Of a stretch of DNA of 64,000 nucleotides, positions 33,378 to 44,867 are shown in pieces (the stretch's first letter is position 1; every line of letters starts with the position of its first letter). The translations under genes were made by a program, and so were the position numbers. The notes below the pieces were generated by a model. The model was not told the DNA's origin and ran no database searches. It was given only the letters and a program-made list of their open reading frames with translations. This DNA comes from Blepharisma stoltei (Eukaryota > Ciliophora > Heterotrichea > Heterotrichida > Blepharismidae): assembly GCA_914767885.1 (NCBI GenBank), contig CAJZBQ010000054.1, positions 682,001 to 746,000 of the forward strand. The letters are read 5' to 3'.

Positions 33378-33926
33378 TTATGTGTGTTTATTATCTTCAA
33401 CTGTTTTCTTTATAAGCTCTATAATTTCTTCCACATTTCTTTCCATCTCTACAATAGTATCTGAGTTTCTTTCAAGAATTTTTTCTTTTGGGTAAGAATC
33501 TTCTACTTCGTCTTTGCAGACTTGGAAAATCTCACATTGGACATTTTCTTGGATTTTTGGCTCAGGGTAGCCTCTTTCTGAAAGTCTATCAAAAATATTT
33601 GTATTGGATGCTCTCAATAAAACTATGTAGTGAAACCAATCTGGAGGGAAAAAAGCACAAGAATGAAAATCAACGATTTTTCCACCTCTTCTTATGTCAG
33701 CTTCAATAGCATCACAAACTAAATCTTCGTCAAATTCAGGGACTTGAAATTGTTCATTCCAATTTTTGTAAAGGTGCTTTTCGTTAATAAGAGCTCCAAG
33801 AGAAATCACTTCAAATTTTGGAAAATCGATGGTTTCATTCAATTGATCTTCTAACAGCCTAGCTAGAGTGGTTTTTCCAGTGCCTGGTGTACCTGTGATT
33901 AATATGTTTGGAGCTCTTATTTCCAT
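33378..33926 (-). CDS. AK6: Adenylate kinase isoenzyme 6 (FAP7 family)
   Basis: 182 aa nuclear/cytosolic nucleotide kinase that also acts in 40S ribosome maturation. The P-loop GTPGTGKTT is at residues 12-20. The AMP-binding/LID region carries the AK6 features DFHSCAFFPPDWFHYIVLLR and SERGYPEPKIQENVQCEIFQ. Length is usual for the family and there is no intron or IES. Its stop nearly abuts that of the TM9SF gene. Confidence 0.95.
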   Translation of the reverse strand: MEIRAPNILITGTPGTGKTTLARLLEDQLNETIDFPKFEVISLGALINEKHLYKNWNEQFQVPEFDEDLVCDAIEADIRRGGKIVDFHSCAFFPPDWFHYIVLLRASNTNIFDRLSERGYPEPKIQENVQCEIFQVCKDEVEDSYPKEKILERNSDTIVEMERNVEEIIELIKKTVEDNKHT

Positions 33927-33998
33927 TTATTTTTATGCAAGCTAAAATGCAGTCTATTCTTCAATTTCCATGAGAATTATCTTATTTTTAATGAAAAA

Positions 33999-36869
33999 TT
34001 AACTAGAATTAGATAAGGCAGATAAATATTGTTTCTTCTCTTCTTGTGTAGTTAAATCATTCCAATCACCTACAAAAATATCAAAAGTCTTTCGTCCAGA
34101 TGCTTTGATAATTTGTTTTTTCAATTTCAGATGTGTTAATAAGTCCTTTGTTCCAGAAAGCTGATAAAATCCTTTCGATAAATAAATATAATCATCTTTA
34201 TCATACAGCAAGATATCTTTTCCATTGATATTTAAGTCCGGTTTCATGCCTAATATATGAGTTGGGTTAGGATTTACGTCAAATCCTAATGACTTTGAAG
34301 TCTCTATTACACTTTCTAAAAATTCTGGGGTAATTTTCTTCGGTTTTTCCATTTTTTCAATTAATTCTGGAGGATAAGAATTGACTTTTTCTTCAAGCTC
34401 CTTTATGTAGTTTTCATATTGAACACCTTTAGGTGGAATTAAGGCCAAAACTTGTTGCAATAAGCCATAATGGAATGGATCTAAAGCTACTAAGAAATCT
34501 TCTTCGTCTTGCATAGTTTTTGCAGTCCAAATTCATTCGTTTATTGTATATCTGTAATTCGCCATAGGAATTTTGATCAAACTCTCATGAAGCTTATCAG
34601 TCCAGAACAGCTGCTCACGATTTCCAATAGCAGCCGCCATTCATGCCATTTGCACAATTGAAGTAGCAGTCAAGAATATATTAAAAGCAAGCTCTTTATC
34701 ATTAACCAGAATGAGTTTATTAGTTGACTGCTGCTCTTCGTCTTCTGATTCATAGTCTTCATAAACTCTTCCTTGGTGTTTATGGAAACAGTCAATAACA
34801 TTTGCCATGGCACTTTTACAGAAAGCTGACATCCCTACCAATCCAAAACCTAAGCAAGCATTCCCTAAGCTCTGAGGCCTTATTTTATTAAGTCCTGCAT
34901 TTAAGATTGAATTTTCCAAGCTCGAATAAACATCAAGGGATCCTTTATTAAGTAAAGCTAAAGAATAAACAGTATTTGAAATTTCATCTTGTTTCATATA
35001 ATTTGCAGCATGAAAAATTTTGGTATTTAAATGTTTTAAAAATTCTGGGGTCTGCATAGCTGGAGTTTCATAAGTAGCGATAACAGCTCTTGTTATATCT
35101 TTCGGGTGTTCTGCTGGCAGCCTATTATTGTCTAGCAGCTCTTTTATACCTCTTTCATAAACTTCATTATTTTCCCAGCCAATTCCTCCATAAAGGCTTA
35201 AAAATTTAATCAAATAATGGTCATCACTTTTGGACTCCTTTAAATAATTGACAGAAATGCTATCAAAATGCTTCCAAATCTCAGGGTCTTTTATTCCAGA
35301 ATTTACTAGAGAGTTTATCAAATAAGTAAAGTTCCTAAATTGCAGATCTTTTTCTGTTTTTAGCAGGGTTTTTAGTCTATTAACTAAAGTGTAAATAAAA
35401 TCTTTAGATGCTTTATTGTGTCTTGTATAAGCCCACAGAATCTGAACGATTTGTTTAGCATTTAGAATTTCTAATGAATCTTTAGCAAGCTGCTGCAATA
35501 GCAAATTTAAGGGTTCATATTTTATGATATAATGTGTAAAAGCGGTAGTAATCTTTAGCAGCTGTACAACAGTAATGCTCTGTTTAGGGTCAGTAAGCAA
35601 CCTAAATAATGTGTATTCCAATAAAGCCCTAAGATCATTACTCCCTATATTTGCAGGTATCAAATAATGGATAATATCATCAATTTCTTCAATTTTTGTT
35701 ACTTTGCCTTGATGAATCCCATTTCATATAATCTCTTCAGTTTTTTTGAAATATTCAGGGCCGCCATATTTCCTTCCCAGCTGTGCTCTGCTGAAATAAT
35801 AAGCTATTTTTGAAACATTTTGCAGACTGGCATTTTCAAAATCAGGGTGTATTAATATAGCATTAGCTAAGTACTTGTATAAATGCATAGTTCCAACGTT
35901 TTTGAAAGAATATGACCATAAAATATCTTCAATTTTATGGAGCGGGATATTGAGATAGTCACTAATTTCGAATTCGCCAATTCCTTCAGCTAATGCATTA
36001 AGAAATTTATACTAATTGACCAAAGAATAGCCCACTATGGAGCCATTCTTGGTCTGCCAGAAAAAATTTTGACAAAAGATCCTAATCTGCCATTACCACT
36101 GAGTTTTGGTGTTTCCAAATTTTTGGGCAAGCCAAATGCAATAAAAAAAATTGTTCTTTTGCGATGATGCATTTGGCTTGTCAAAAAAATTTGGAAACAC
36201 CAAAACTCAGTGGTAATGGCAGATTAGGATCTTTTCTGCCATTACCACTGAGTTTTGATGTTGCCAAATTTTTTTGACAAGCCAAATGCATCATCGCAAA
36301 AGAACAATTTTTTTTATTGCATTTGGCTTGCCCAAAAAAATTGGAAACACCAAAACTCAGTGGTAATGGCAGATTAGGATCTTTTGTCAAAATTTTTTCT
36401 GGCAGACCAAGAATGGCTCCTTAGTGGGCTATTCTTGGTCAATTAGTATATTTACTTCTGGGCCATTATATTTGATATAACAATAGCTGTGGGCTACATC
36501 TGCTGCTAAGTCTAAGTCGAATTCTTCAACACGAGTTTCCAGCTCATATGTAGCTCTGCTCCAAAAATCTTTGGTAAATTCAGTTCCTCTTAGCTCTGCA
36601 TTTTTTACAATAGATTTCATAATATTGCTGATATCACTTGTCTGCATCTTTTTGATTCTTGTAGATAAGGTATAAAAATAATCCTGCAGATGCTGCATTG
36701 CATTGAGATTTTCTTTAAGATTTTTGGTGGAAAGTGATCCGAGCTCTTTTGCGACTGTGAATAATTCGTTATCACTTAGAAAATTTGACCGAGGGAGTGT
36801 CAATTCTAATGAGAATGGCTGAACTTGAGGTTGCTGAGTTGTGAGGTAGCGACGAACTAATCTCCACAT
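33999..36869 (-). CDS. Mitochondrial RAP-domain protein (FASTK-like)
   Basis: 809 aa after one IES. The N-terminus MWRLVRRYLTTQQPQVQP is a likely mitochondrial presequence. The body is alpha-helical repeats (for example ILNAKQIVQILWAYTRHNKA and ISNTVYSLALLNKGSLDVYS), as in FASTK/OPR-type organelle RNA-binding proteins. The C-terminus (THLKLKKQIIKASGRKTFDI, then VGDWNDLTTQEEKKQYL) is a RAP domain, an endonuclease-like fold of mitochondrial RNA processing factors. The P element at 36008-36448 must be removed: EVNKFLNALAEGIG then reads through. TGA-Trp codons lie at the 34620 region (MAWMAAAIG) and elsewhere. Confidence 0.8.
36008..36448. mobile_element. Palindromic P element 2 acting as IES (TA)
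   Basis: 441 bp removed between TA 36008 and TA 36449. The element starts TACTAATTGACC and ends GGTCAATTAGTA and is close to a full-length palindrome centred near 36228. Only the TA pair at the outer edge restores the RAP gene frame; the alternative TATA pairing does not. Confidence 0.85.
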
Positions 36870-36908
36870 TATATCAAGTGAATTTTAACAATTTAGATTA
36901 TTTTCTGC

Positions 36909-37251
36909 TAACTCCTCCCCTCCCCTCCGTGAGTGAACAAAACAATTGCAAAAAATCCCGATTTTTTGCCCAAAAACCTACCTTCCAACATTCCACGAGC
37001 GAACAAAAATTTTAATAGAAAAAATTTTTCATGACAAAAAATTTTTATATAAGTGATAATTAGTATAATGAAAGCTCTAGTTAATTTTGCTTAAACAACT
37101 TGCATTTTAAAATATATGTTTTGCAAATTAAATAAATATTTGCTTTCCAATTTTTGCGAAATCGGATTTTTTTAATTTTGAAAAAAAAATTCTATAAAAT
37201 AAATTTTTTAACCCTCTCCGTAAGCAAATAAATTTTTTTTGTTAGGGGGAG
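36909..37251. mobile_element. M-family MITE upstream of the RAP gene (TAA)
   Basis: 343 bp between TAA 36909-36911 and TAA 37252-37254, with CTCCTCCCC and GGGGGAG ends. It lies 40 bp before the RAP start codon, so its removal would change promoter spacing rather than a frame. The rest of 36870-37360 is AT-rich with no recognised gene. Confidence 0.85.
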
Positions 37252-37360
37252 TAAGATAATTATTTAAGCTAAATAAAGAAGAATAAATGAGAGAAAATAA
37301 CCTAAATATTCAAATAAGATTGATTTACCAATATCTAAACAATTACTTCAATAAATAAAA

Positions 37361-38885
37361 TTATACCATAAATTCAGGGTTTTTATAACTTGATAAGGTG
37401 TCAAATATTTCTCTCCTATAATCCTCCATCTTCGTAGGGATCAATTCTTCATTAGCATTTAATGCTATATTTCTCGCCTGCTTAAGCATATAAACTCCTG
37501 AATCTTCTTTTGCAAATGCATTAACTAACTCCCCCCCCCCCTCCGTGAGCGAACAAAACCATTAGAAAAATCGCCATTTTTTGACCAAAAACCCACCCTC
37601 CGTGAGTGAACAAAAATTTTTTTAATAGAAAAAAATTTTAATGGAAAAAAATTTTGATATATAAGTGATAATTAGTATAATGAAATCTAGAGCTAATTCT
37701 GTTTAATTTTAAACAAATTGCGTTTAAAACATAAATTTTGCAAAATTAAATTAATATTTGCTTCCCAAATTTTTGCAAATTAGGATTTTTTTTAAATTTC
37801 GAAAAAAAATATTTTTTATAAAATTTATATATAAATTGTTTTTAAAAAAAAAAATTAACCCCCCTCCGTGAGCGAACAAAATTTTTTTGTTCGCTCACGG
37901 AGGGGGGGGGGGGGAGTAAAGGAAATTTTTGGCTTCTAATAAATTTCCAAGTATCAAGCACGATTTCTCGCTTTTCAAAATGAAATAGCTCATTTCCAAG
38001 AAACTCGAATAATTTATTTAGCTTCTCTTCAACTTTTTTGAAATCATATGATGTGCAAAGCTCCACAATATTTTCAGTCATATCTACCTTTAATAGTCCT
38101 CAGTAGACTTCATGAATAGGTAAAAGCAAAAAGCTAAATAGCTATTACTCATAAGTAAATAAATTGCAAGAAGAATGGAACTCATCTGCATTTGGTTTTT
38201 GATAGAGGATTTTTTTCGCAAATTTAGTGCTTCCTAATACAACTTTATTGGCGTCGTTCTTCAGTATTAACATATTTCTGTTTTCTTGCTTCATAGCCCA
38301 CATGTAGCAGTTGACTATATTTTTCGTTAAATTTTTTCCGCTGCATAACGAATGTAAATCTTCACGTGTCAAAGTGATATGCTTTATATGAAAAACAGGA
38401 TCTTTAGGGCTAGTGAGAGGTTCTGCTGATATGGTATTTTCCTATAAACAGCCCAGTTTTAAACTATACATTTTTTATTGGCAAGACATGATTAAAAAGC
38501 ATAACTCTTCATAAAGTGAATTTCTATCCAATGAACTTGCAGACCCCGGCTCAGTCGAAATTATCATTGGGGCAGTCAAAGTTGACCCAAATTTTTTAGT
38601 ATTAAGAGCTGGCAAATTCTGAAGATATTGCTCTATACCAAGATTTCGTTGGGTTTTTTTTGCCTGATCTTCAGAATGTTTCATGAATTGAGGCAAAGAA
38701 TGGAGTAATAAATTTCTCTTCATACGGATTCGCTCATATGCTGTTTTTTTATCAGTTTTAGAAGACCCACAAACACTTTCTGAGTCTGCTCTAGGTCTTT
38801 TTGGTGCTGGGCTAGGATACATATAAGGAATGGACGATCTTCTTAAGCAAGCAATATCCAGAATACATTGCTCATCACTCTTCAT
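37361..38885 (-). CDS. Ulp1/SENP-like (C48) protein lacking the catalytic residues
   Basis: About 370 aa. The N-terminal ~135 residues are basic and low-complexity (PYMYPSPAPKRPRAD). The protease-like part has DLHSLCSGKNLTKNIVNCYM (the SENP pre-catalytic helix) and LLLPIHEVYWGLLKVDM, where the usual His of the HW motif is Tyr. After the MITE comes VNAFAKEDSGVYMLKQARNI, where the DCG catalytic Cys is Ser and the usual Gln is absent. It is inferred to be a SUMO- or ubiquitin-like binding pseudo-enzyme. A 15-nt intron (38134-38148) and a MITE (37526-37916) are resolved. Around 38430-38480 in-frame TAA and TAG show a further short insert, probably a multiple of three, whose junction I could not fix. 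Stop TAA 37361-37363. Confidence 0.7.
37526..37916. mobile_element. M-family MITE acting as IES in the Ulp1-like gene (TAA)
   Basis: 391 bp between TAA 37526-37528 and TAA 37917-37919; full-length copy with tandem TIR cores at the left end and a hairpin end at the right. Removal gives RSQKFPLVNAFAKEDSGV in frame. Confidence 0.9.
38134..38148 (-). other. 15-nt intron in the Ulp1-like gene
   Basis: Minus strand GTAATAGCTATTTAG. Splicing gives CNLFTYDFLLLPIHEVYW and removes in-frame TAA and TAG. Confidence 0.85.
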
Positions 38886-38972
38886 TTTAATTTTTTAATG
38901 CATTAATTTCATGTAAATTATCTATAATTTTAGAAAAAACTTACAATTAAAAGATAATAGTGGACAAGTCTG

Positions 38973-40613
38973 CTATAAAATAAACACAAATAGCAGAAAA
39001 TTTAGTATTGGGATGATGCTTGAACTAGTAGTGTTAAAGTAAAATGTGTTAGATTTCCTAGTTCCTGGACATGAGCCACCTCTATCCCCATTATCGCACA
39101 TGCAAACTCCATGAATGCATTTTCCTCTTCCACTACAATTGTCAGGACAAGGCATATCTCTGCACAGAATATTAGACGATGGACACTGCAAAAATCCTTG
39201 AAAGCCTGGCACCTTCACCTGTCCCCCAGTAAAATTACAAGTGACGGAAGAATTTTTAATATGTATAATTGCGGCATTCTGTGTACAAGTCACATTATGG
39301 CACATCGCATGCCATATCATCGTCTTATTCAGAGCCGTATAATTTCCTTCCAAACATCTGCAATTCTCACACATAGTCTCCCCATACGTTTCATTTTGAT
39401 ACTTTATATAAGGGTCTATTTCTCTGCAGTTTCCTTTTTTATCAGGCTTTATAACTGGACAATAGTCAATATATTGATCCCCTCCTCCTAGATAAGGGTC
39501 TGAAAAATACTGAAAAGCTTGTGGGATAACTTTGCTGAACTGTTTTAAGTTGCATGTCCCTTTGCGTAAATGTCTGTAATCGCATTGAGTATAAGTAGTG
39601 TTTTGGCAGAATTCGTTAAAATTTGGCTGTTCATTTATTATGCATTTTTCTTTAAGAAATCTGCAGCCTTTGCCAGCACCTCAGTGAGGTTTGTTTAAGA
39701 TGCTGTAATTTACCTTATACCAGCCTGAATCTTCAAATACAGCTAATGAGATGTCAGAGTAGGTGATATCGTGGATGTCAAAGTCTGATACCATATAATC
39801 GTCGTTAAGTGTCCTTTTTTCTCAATGAGAACCTAATGTTCCGTTGGTTGGTGACACTTCAAGTTCTATTCCGTCTAACTCTGAGCAGTTATAGTATCTT
39901 TTCCCTCTAGCTAAAACATTAGGCGACTTTAATTTTGCGACTGTTGTGTTTCTTTCAGTGCCCCATAATAAAATTTCATCATTTTGATATTTTGACCCAT
40001 CTGGCTTAACTCATAAATCCATTAAATTCGTACTAAAAGCCAAAATATGGGACATTTCATGTATCACTGTGGAAAGCGCATCCTCAAAAGTTTCATTTTG
40101 CAATCCTCCAGTTTCTAGGTGCAAGCGCCCTGCTAAAGGATATCCAGTTCCTTTTTCTGCAAGGCATGTAATAGCTCAGCCTGCAAGCTCACGATTACTA
40201 TTTCCAGCTGTAAAATATATGATAACATCAGCGTTCACTCCAAACGTTGTATGCTCTCTCGGAATTTTGAAGCCTTCACAGTCTTTACCTAAAAACCCAG
40301 GAAAACTAAGTCGACCAATTATAGGATTAATGAGCAGAACTTTCCGGAACCACTTGATAGCCCCATCAACTACGTAATTTTTAATGAAATTCTGGACTTC
40401 TAAAGTCGTATTGAGCTCACCATAGTAAACATATATTCGAATAGGCTCAAAGTCCACTTCTCTGTCAAGTAGTCTTCTGCTATTATCATCAAATTTCCTT
40501 GAAAAGGCTGGCAATACTTTGCTTGGCTTTGCTCTGTATTCGTCAGCGTAGCACTGTCCGCAAAATGCTACAGGGATATATATGAGCAACAAAATAAAAA
40601 AATCAGAAGGCAT
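38973..40613 (-). CDS. Leishmanolysin-like zinc metalloprotease (M8)
   Basis: 546 aa, no IES or intron; several Trp are TGA. It starts with a signal peptide (MPSDFFILLLIYIPVAFCG). The zinc motif HEMSH is at about residues 183-187, in TVIHEMSHILAFSTNLM. Family features include AVFEDSGWYKVNYS and a long cysteine-rich tail with an EGF-like module (CPDNCSGRGKCIHGVCMCD). The C-terminal hydrophobic stretch SSSIIPILNFLLFVFIL suggests a GPI anchor or membrane end. Such proteases are surface or secreted enzymes; substrate unknown. Confidence 0.92.
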
Positions 40614-40699
40614 ATATGATTTTATTTATATAATTGCTGGTTTCAATATTTAATACAGATGCCTCATCAAGCTTTAGGAGTATACTCAATATAATTAAG

Positions 40700-41987
40700 C
40701 TAATTGTTTAAAAGAGAATTCATTTTGTGCTCTTGAGATTTAGCTGCATGAATCTGTGCTAACCTAGGAGTATCAAACCATTTCTTACACAAAAAACAGA
40801 CTGCAACGTTACCTTGAAGTATTTTTTCCCATTTTTTCTCAAGCTCATTCTCTATTTTCGTTTTTTCTTCCTGTTGTTTTTGCCACCTCCTTATCTCCTC
40901 TTCAATTTCTTGTTTACCGACAGATAAATCATACCTTTTATATGTTTTTCTTTCACTTTTTTCTCTTGAGGCTCTATAAATGGTATAAAAACTTGAGAAT
41001 TTTCGTCAAAAATAAACTTATTCCCATCCCTGTATTGATATTTACTTCATAAATTTATTTGTTTTTGGATCCCAGTAGTATTTGGTATGTGTGTCATAGT
41101 AAAGCTGGCATGATTCGTCAAATGCGTAATGGGAAGGAATTTTGTATTCGTATCCAGACAAGGTTTTTAAGGCTTGTGGGACAATAATTTGGGTTGGGGT
41201 ATGAAATATAGGAATTCCGTATCCATAGTCTGGGTTTGAAGGAAATTGGCTGAATGTTTCTGTCTTCCTTTTTCTGCTTTTAGATATTGTAATTGGACAG
41301 CCTTCAATAGTTATAGGGGAATTCCCACTAATTTCCAATGTCATGTCTGCATCATTTATGGAATAAAATTCTATAAATGCAATATCCCTAAAATCACCAC
41401 TAAGCCTGTCACGGATTTTTCTGACATCTTTGACTTTGCCAAATTTTGCAAAAGTATTAAAAATCTACCTGAAAATCACTGTTTCTTCATCACATACAGA
41501 GACTATTGAGCCTTTAGCCATTATTGTTGCGTTTATATTTTCTTCTTCTTTCGCAGGCAGTTCTGAGTGATCAGGATCCCTAAGACTATGTCTTGGGAAT
41601 TTGCATTTATAGCATTTACTTCTATTAGCAAAATTATAAGCATCACACTGTATTAAGATGTACTTTGGGACAATACCATTCAGTTCTCGATAGAAATTTT
41701 TGTTGGCTGTTCTCTGAATTTGTAGGTGCATAATCGAATTGTAAAGAAAATCCGCAAATAGACACATTTTCGTTGAGAGCATTAAATACTTCAGAAGCTG
41801 AATTTATGGTTGGGAAGATTACGTAAGCGATTTTAATCGCTTTGACGAGATTAATAGAGGCAGGCTTTGGGATGCCTAGACTTTCTGAGAGAGTATTAAA
41901 ATGAAGCTCAATGTCTTCGAGTGCAATTGAATCTGGGATATCGAGTATCATAATCTGCATTATTCGTACTGAATTTGTTGGCTTCAT
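40700..41987 (-). CDS. RBM5/RBM10-like splicing factor (RRM, RanBP2 finger, RRM, OCRE, C2H2)
   Basis: Domain order matches RBM5/6/10 regulators of alternative splicing. First RRM (IMQIMILDIPDSIALEDIEL); RanBP2 finger WYCPKCDAYNFANRSKCYKC, complete only after a 16-nt intron is spliced; second RRM (TIFNTFAKFGKVKDVRKIRD), complete only after a 15-nt intron is spliced. An OCRE-type region follows (FDESCQLYYDTHTKYYWDPK), with a third intron of 16 nt after KFM. The C-terminal finger VCFLCKKWFDTPRLAQIHAA ends at TAG 40700-40702. Between about 40960 and 40985 the frame changes in a way that one more standard intron does not explain; a small IES or an indel is possible. Confidence 0.82.
41030..41045 (-). 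other. 16-nt intron, RBM gene, third
   Basis: Minus strand GTAAATATCAATACAG. Splicing gives TNKFMKDGNKFIFDENSQ and removes a TAA that would otherwise end the protein. Confidence 0.8.
41465..41479 (-). other. 15-nt intron, RBM gene, second
   Basis: Minus strand GTGATTTTCAGGTAG. Splicing gives VCDEET-IFNTFAKFGKV, the start of the second RRM. Confidence 0.85.
41648..41663 (-). other. 16-nt intron, RBM gene, first
   Basis: Minus strand GTACATCTTAATACAG. Splicing rebuilds the second cysteine of the RanBP2 finger: WYCPK-CDAYNFANRSKC. Confidence 0.9.
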
Positions 41988-42050
41988 ATATACTTATTTT
42001 ATTACTATGCCATTTCTATATACACTAAAGATTTAAATTCTAACTTTATA

Positions 42051-42731
42051 ATGATATTTGGAAAAGGGAAGGAAAAGCATTCGCTTAAAAAATTTCAAGG
42101 AAATGGATATAGCAAGGTCCTTGAATTATTTCACCAAAAATTCTTAGAATCAAAATTAAAAGACGAAAAAGGATCAACAAAAGTTATAGCTCTACAAGAG
42201 AAAAAAATCACACATTTAAATTTGACAGAAGAACTTGAAAAGCAAATACAGCCAAGGCGTTTTTCATTAGAAAACACCAAGTCCTCATCTATATTAAAAA
42301 AATCAGCTTCAAACTTTTTGAAATCATCGAAAAACCTCAGAAGAAATTCTTCATCAAATCCTCAAAAACTTCCTTCTATCTCTTCTTATAAAAGCCACAC
42401 TGAAACATCAATACCCAAATCCCGCCAAAAGCAACGTATAAATGCCTTTCCTAATCGAAGAAATTCTTCAGTTCACCATAAATATTCTAATTTCAAGAAA
42501 TCTGCTATAAGAGCGAGTGAAACTAAAACATTCTGAAAAACTCCAGTTGAAGCCACTGAGAACAAAGTTAAACCTTATAAAATAGATGAGAGCTGTAATG
42601 CTTCTTTAGGAAGCAATTGGCAAAATCAGACTCATTCGTCTAGTAGTAGGAGCTCAACATCGTTGGAATGCCAAGATTTGAGCTATGATTATATTTATGA
42701 TCGGAAATGTTATTCGTTTATAAGTCCATAA
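42051..42731 (+). CDS. Basic serine-rich protein of unknown function
   Basis: 226 aa with TGA read as Trp at 42534 (TKTFWKTPVE); TAA 42729-42731. Rich in Ser, Lys, Arg and Asn (for example KSSKNLRRNSSSNPQKLPSI), probably disordered. No domain recognised. It is transcribed away from the RBM gene (starts 63 bp apart, divergent). Confidence 0.6.
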
Positions 42732-42906
42732 TTGTATGGATATAGTCTCAGATAATGTAAGATAAATAGTTGTTTTTACAATTAATGTTGAATTTATTAA
42801 TAAATAGTTCAGACTTGCACAATATCTATAGTCACAAACTATCAAATGTGAGCTATAAAGATCAATTTTTGATAAAATTGAATTAATTATTATTTTCAAA
42901 TAATGC

Positions 42907-43836
42907 CTAATCCCACTGTGCAGTAATCAACCTATATCTTTCATTCTTTATGGCCTCAAGAGCTTTGCATCATTTACAATTGGGCCCATTTGAAGGGCCG
43001 CAGTATCCATCAGAAAACGGTACTCTAGCCGAAAACATAGTGCCACAATATATTCGGCCGTTATTGAGCACTTTCGCATTCATCCCATTTGAATTAACCA
43101 AAAATCCTTTCGGCAACCTCCTGGCTGCAATATCCAATTGCATACATGCCACACAATTACAACCAGTCATAGGACCGCAAATTCCTTTACAGCAAGCACA
43201 CTTCCCCTCTAATTGTCCACCACAGTAAAACTTCCCAGATCTTCCTATTTTTGCTAATCTTCCATATGTATTGACTTTATCTTCAATTCTTTTCTCATCT
43301 ATCTGAATCTTTTTTACAGAGTTTTCATCAAATTCTTCAATCAGCTGATCTGGGTGTGAACTTGCATAATGCTCTATTAAAGCTTCTCTCGGGATTTGAT
43401 TATCACAGTAGTTGCAAGGTGCTGGAGCCTTTATGCATTCTTTCAAGTGGTTTTCCAATTCTTTATATGATGTATGAAATTCGCAAAAGCTGCAATCGCA
43501 AGGTAGAGGCCATTAATAATTTTTTTCCAATGTTAAGATATTAAAAACAGTTTTACATGACAAAACTGCAAAAAAGGCAGAGCTTTAGTCACCATATTTG
43601 GCATGCAAATATAACACTTTAAGAAAAATGCCTGACGAAGTATAAAAAACTCCGATTAAACGTCTTAATACAACTGATGGCCTAAAATTTGGTTGCGGAG
43701 ATCTGCATTTTGGACAGTCTGTCAGCTTATCTACACATTTCCTGCAAAAAATTTCATAGCAGCAAATAGACTCCACTGCATTCTTACAAATTTCTCTACA
43801 AATAAAGCACTTAAAGTGTTCAAGAAATTCTTCCAT
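42907..43836 (-). CDS. RING and TRAF-type zinc-finger protein
   Basis: Starts MEEFLEHFKCFICREICKNA, and the RING continues CCYEIFCRKC and CPKC. After an interruption come TRAF-type fingers (CDCSFCEFHTSYKELENHLK; CNYCDNQIPREALIEHYASS). A cysteine-rich repeat region follows (GKFYCGGQLEGKCACC, CGPMTGCNC, RIYCGTMF and YCGPSNGPNCKWC). A RING before TRAF-type fingers suggests an E3 ubiquitin ligase. Stop TAG 42907-42909. The two parts share a frame, but TAA codons near 43580 and 43515 show an insert of about 100-150 bp between 43510 and 43670; its ends are unresolved. Confidence 0.65.
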
Positions 43837-43877
43837 TTACTATAGAAAACTTCAGTATTTATTTAAAATCTATTTTA

Positions 43878-44768
43878 TTATCGATAATCTCTCCCAAACA
43901 GCGACATGCTAGCTTCAAAACCTAAAATAACAGCTGCATTGACTGGAAAAGCTCTTAGAAGGCATGGAGAAAGTCCTTTAAAAAGGCAGCTGATGCCTTC
44001 ATTTCTTATAGATTTTATAAAACAGTCGTATGTTGACTTATACACAGGATTTGTAAAAGAATCACACTGGAGTCTTGATTTAATAGAATCCAATGGATAA
44101 ATGGGGATCCAGAACGCAAACCCAGCAGTTCCACCACAGATCCCTGCTCGGATTAGATCCAGATCCTCAGCATTTGTGTGGTCATCGCCAAAAACTTTTC
44201 GAGCCATTCCTTGATAAATAATAAAATATGTTGTCATTCCTATTGTGTCTCTGACAAGTGTGGGGTAAAATGCTTTAAAAATTCCTTTGATTCCATGGGT
44301 TTTATAAATCCAGCTAGTACAGTCAATTGAGCTTTTATAAATTGGATCTCCATATGTATTTATTTTCCCCTGGATCTGCATACGAATTCTTAAATGTTCT
44401 GCAGGCGTCGAAGCTATAGCACTCACAGCGCCTGACCAAGCTCCACAGAAAGCATGCTGAGGAATGCTCAAGACTTCTCCAGGCTGATTATACCGACTTA
44501 CCCACCTTTTACAGTTTTCTACAACCCCAAAGACAATTGAATATTCAAAGCCAACCCCTATTAGAGGTGGCAAACTTCCTTTTCAAAAAGCTCGAATCCC
44601 TTCCTTTTTCCCTATGTCGATAAATGTGCCCAATGCAGATCCGCCGTAGTTTTGTAACCTCACTTTTACTATATCAAATGGCTGTCCTACAACTACACAA
44701 AGCAAGCCTCCGAATATTCCTGATATGAATCCTTTGAATTCTGGAAAAATGCTTTGCGTGTTTTCCAT
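43878..44768 (-). CDS. Mitochondrial carrier (SLC25 family)
   Basis: 296 aa, three repeats of two helices. The carrier signature PxDxxKxR-type motifs are PFDIVKVRLQ, PAEHLRIRMQ and PLDSIKSRLQ. Gly-rich motifs follow each (GTFIDIGKKEGIRAF, KTHGIKGIFKAF, RNEGISCLFKG). Similarity in style is to carnitine/acylcarnitine or amino-acid carriers; the substrate cannot be fixed. One Trp in FWKGSLPP is TGA. No IES. Confidence 0.9.
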
Positions 44769-44867
44769 ATTTTTAGGTGGATAGTTGCAAAATAAATATA
44801 ATCTATTTGAGGATAAAAATTGGAAAATAAATTAAACTATTTATAATATTTTTGGGGTTATTACAAA

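Noticed and set aside
36181..36390. Open frame with repeats DPNLPLPLSFGVS
   Set aside because: Lies wholly in the palindromic P element, repeats because of the palindrome and has no coding character.
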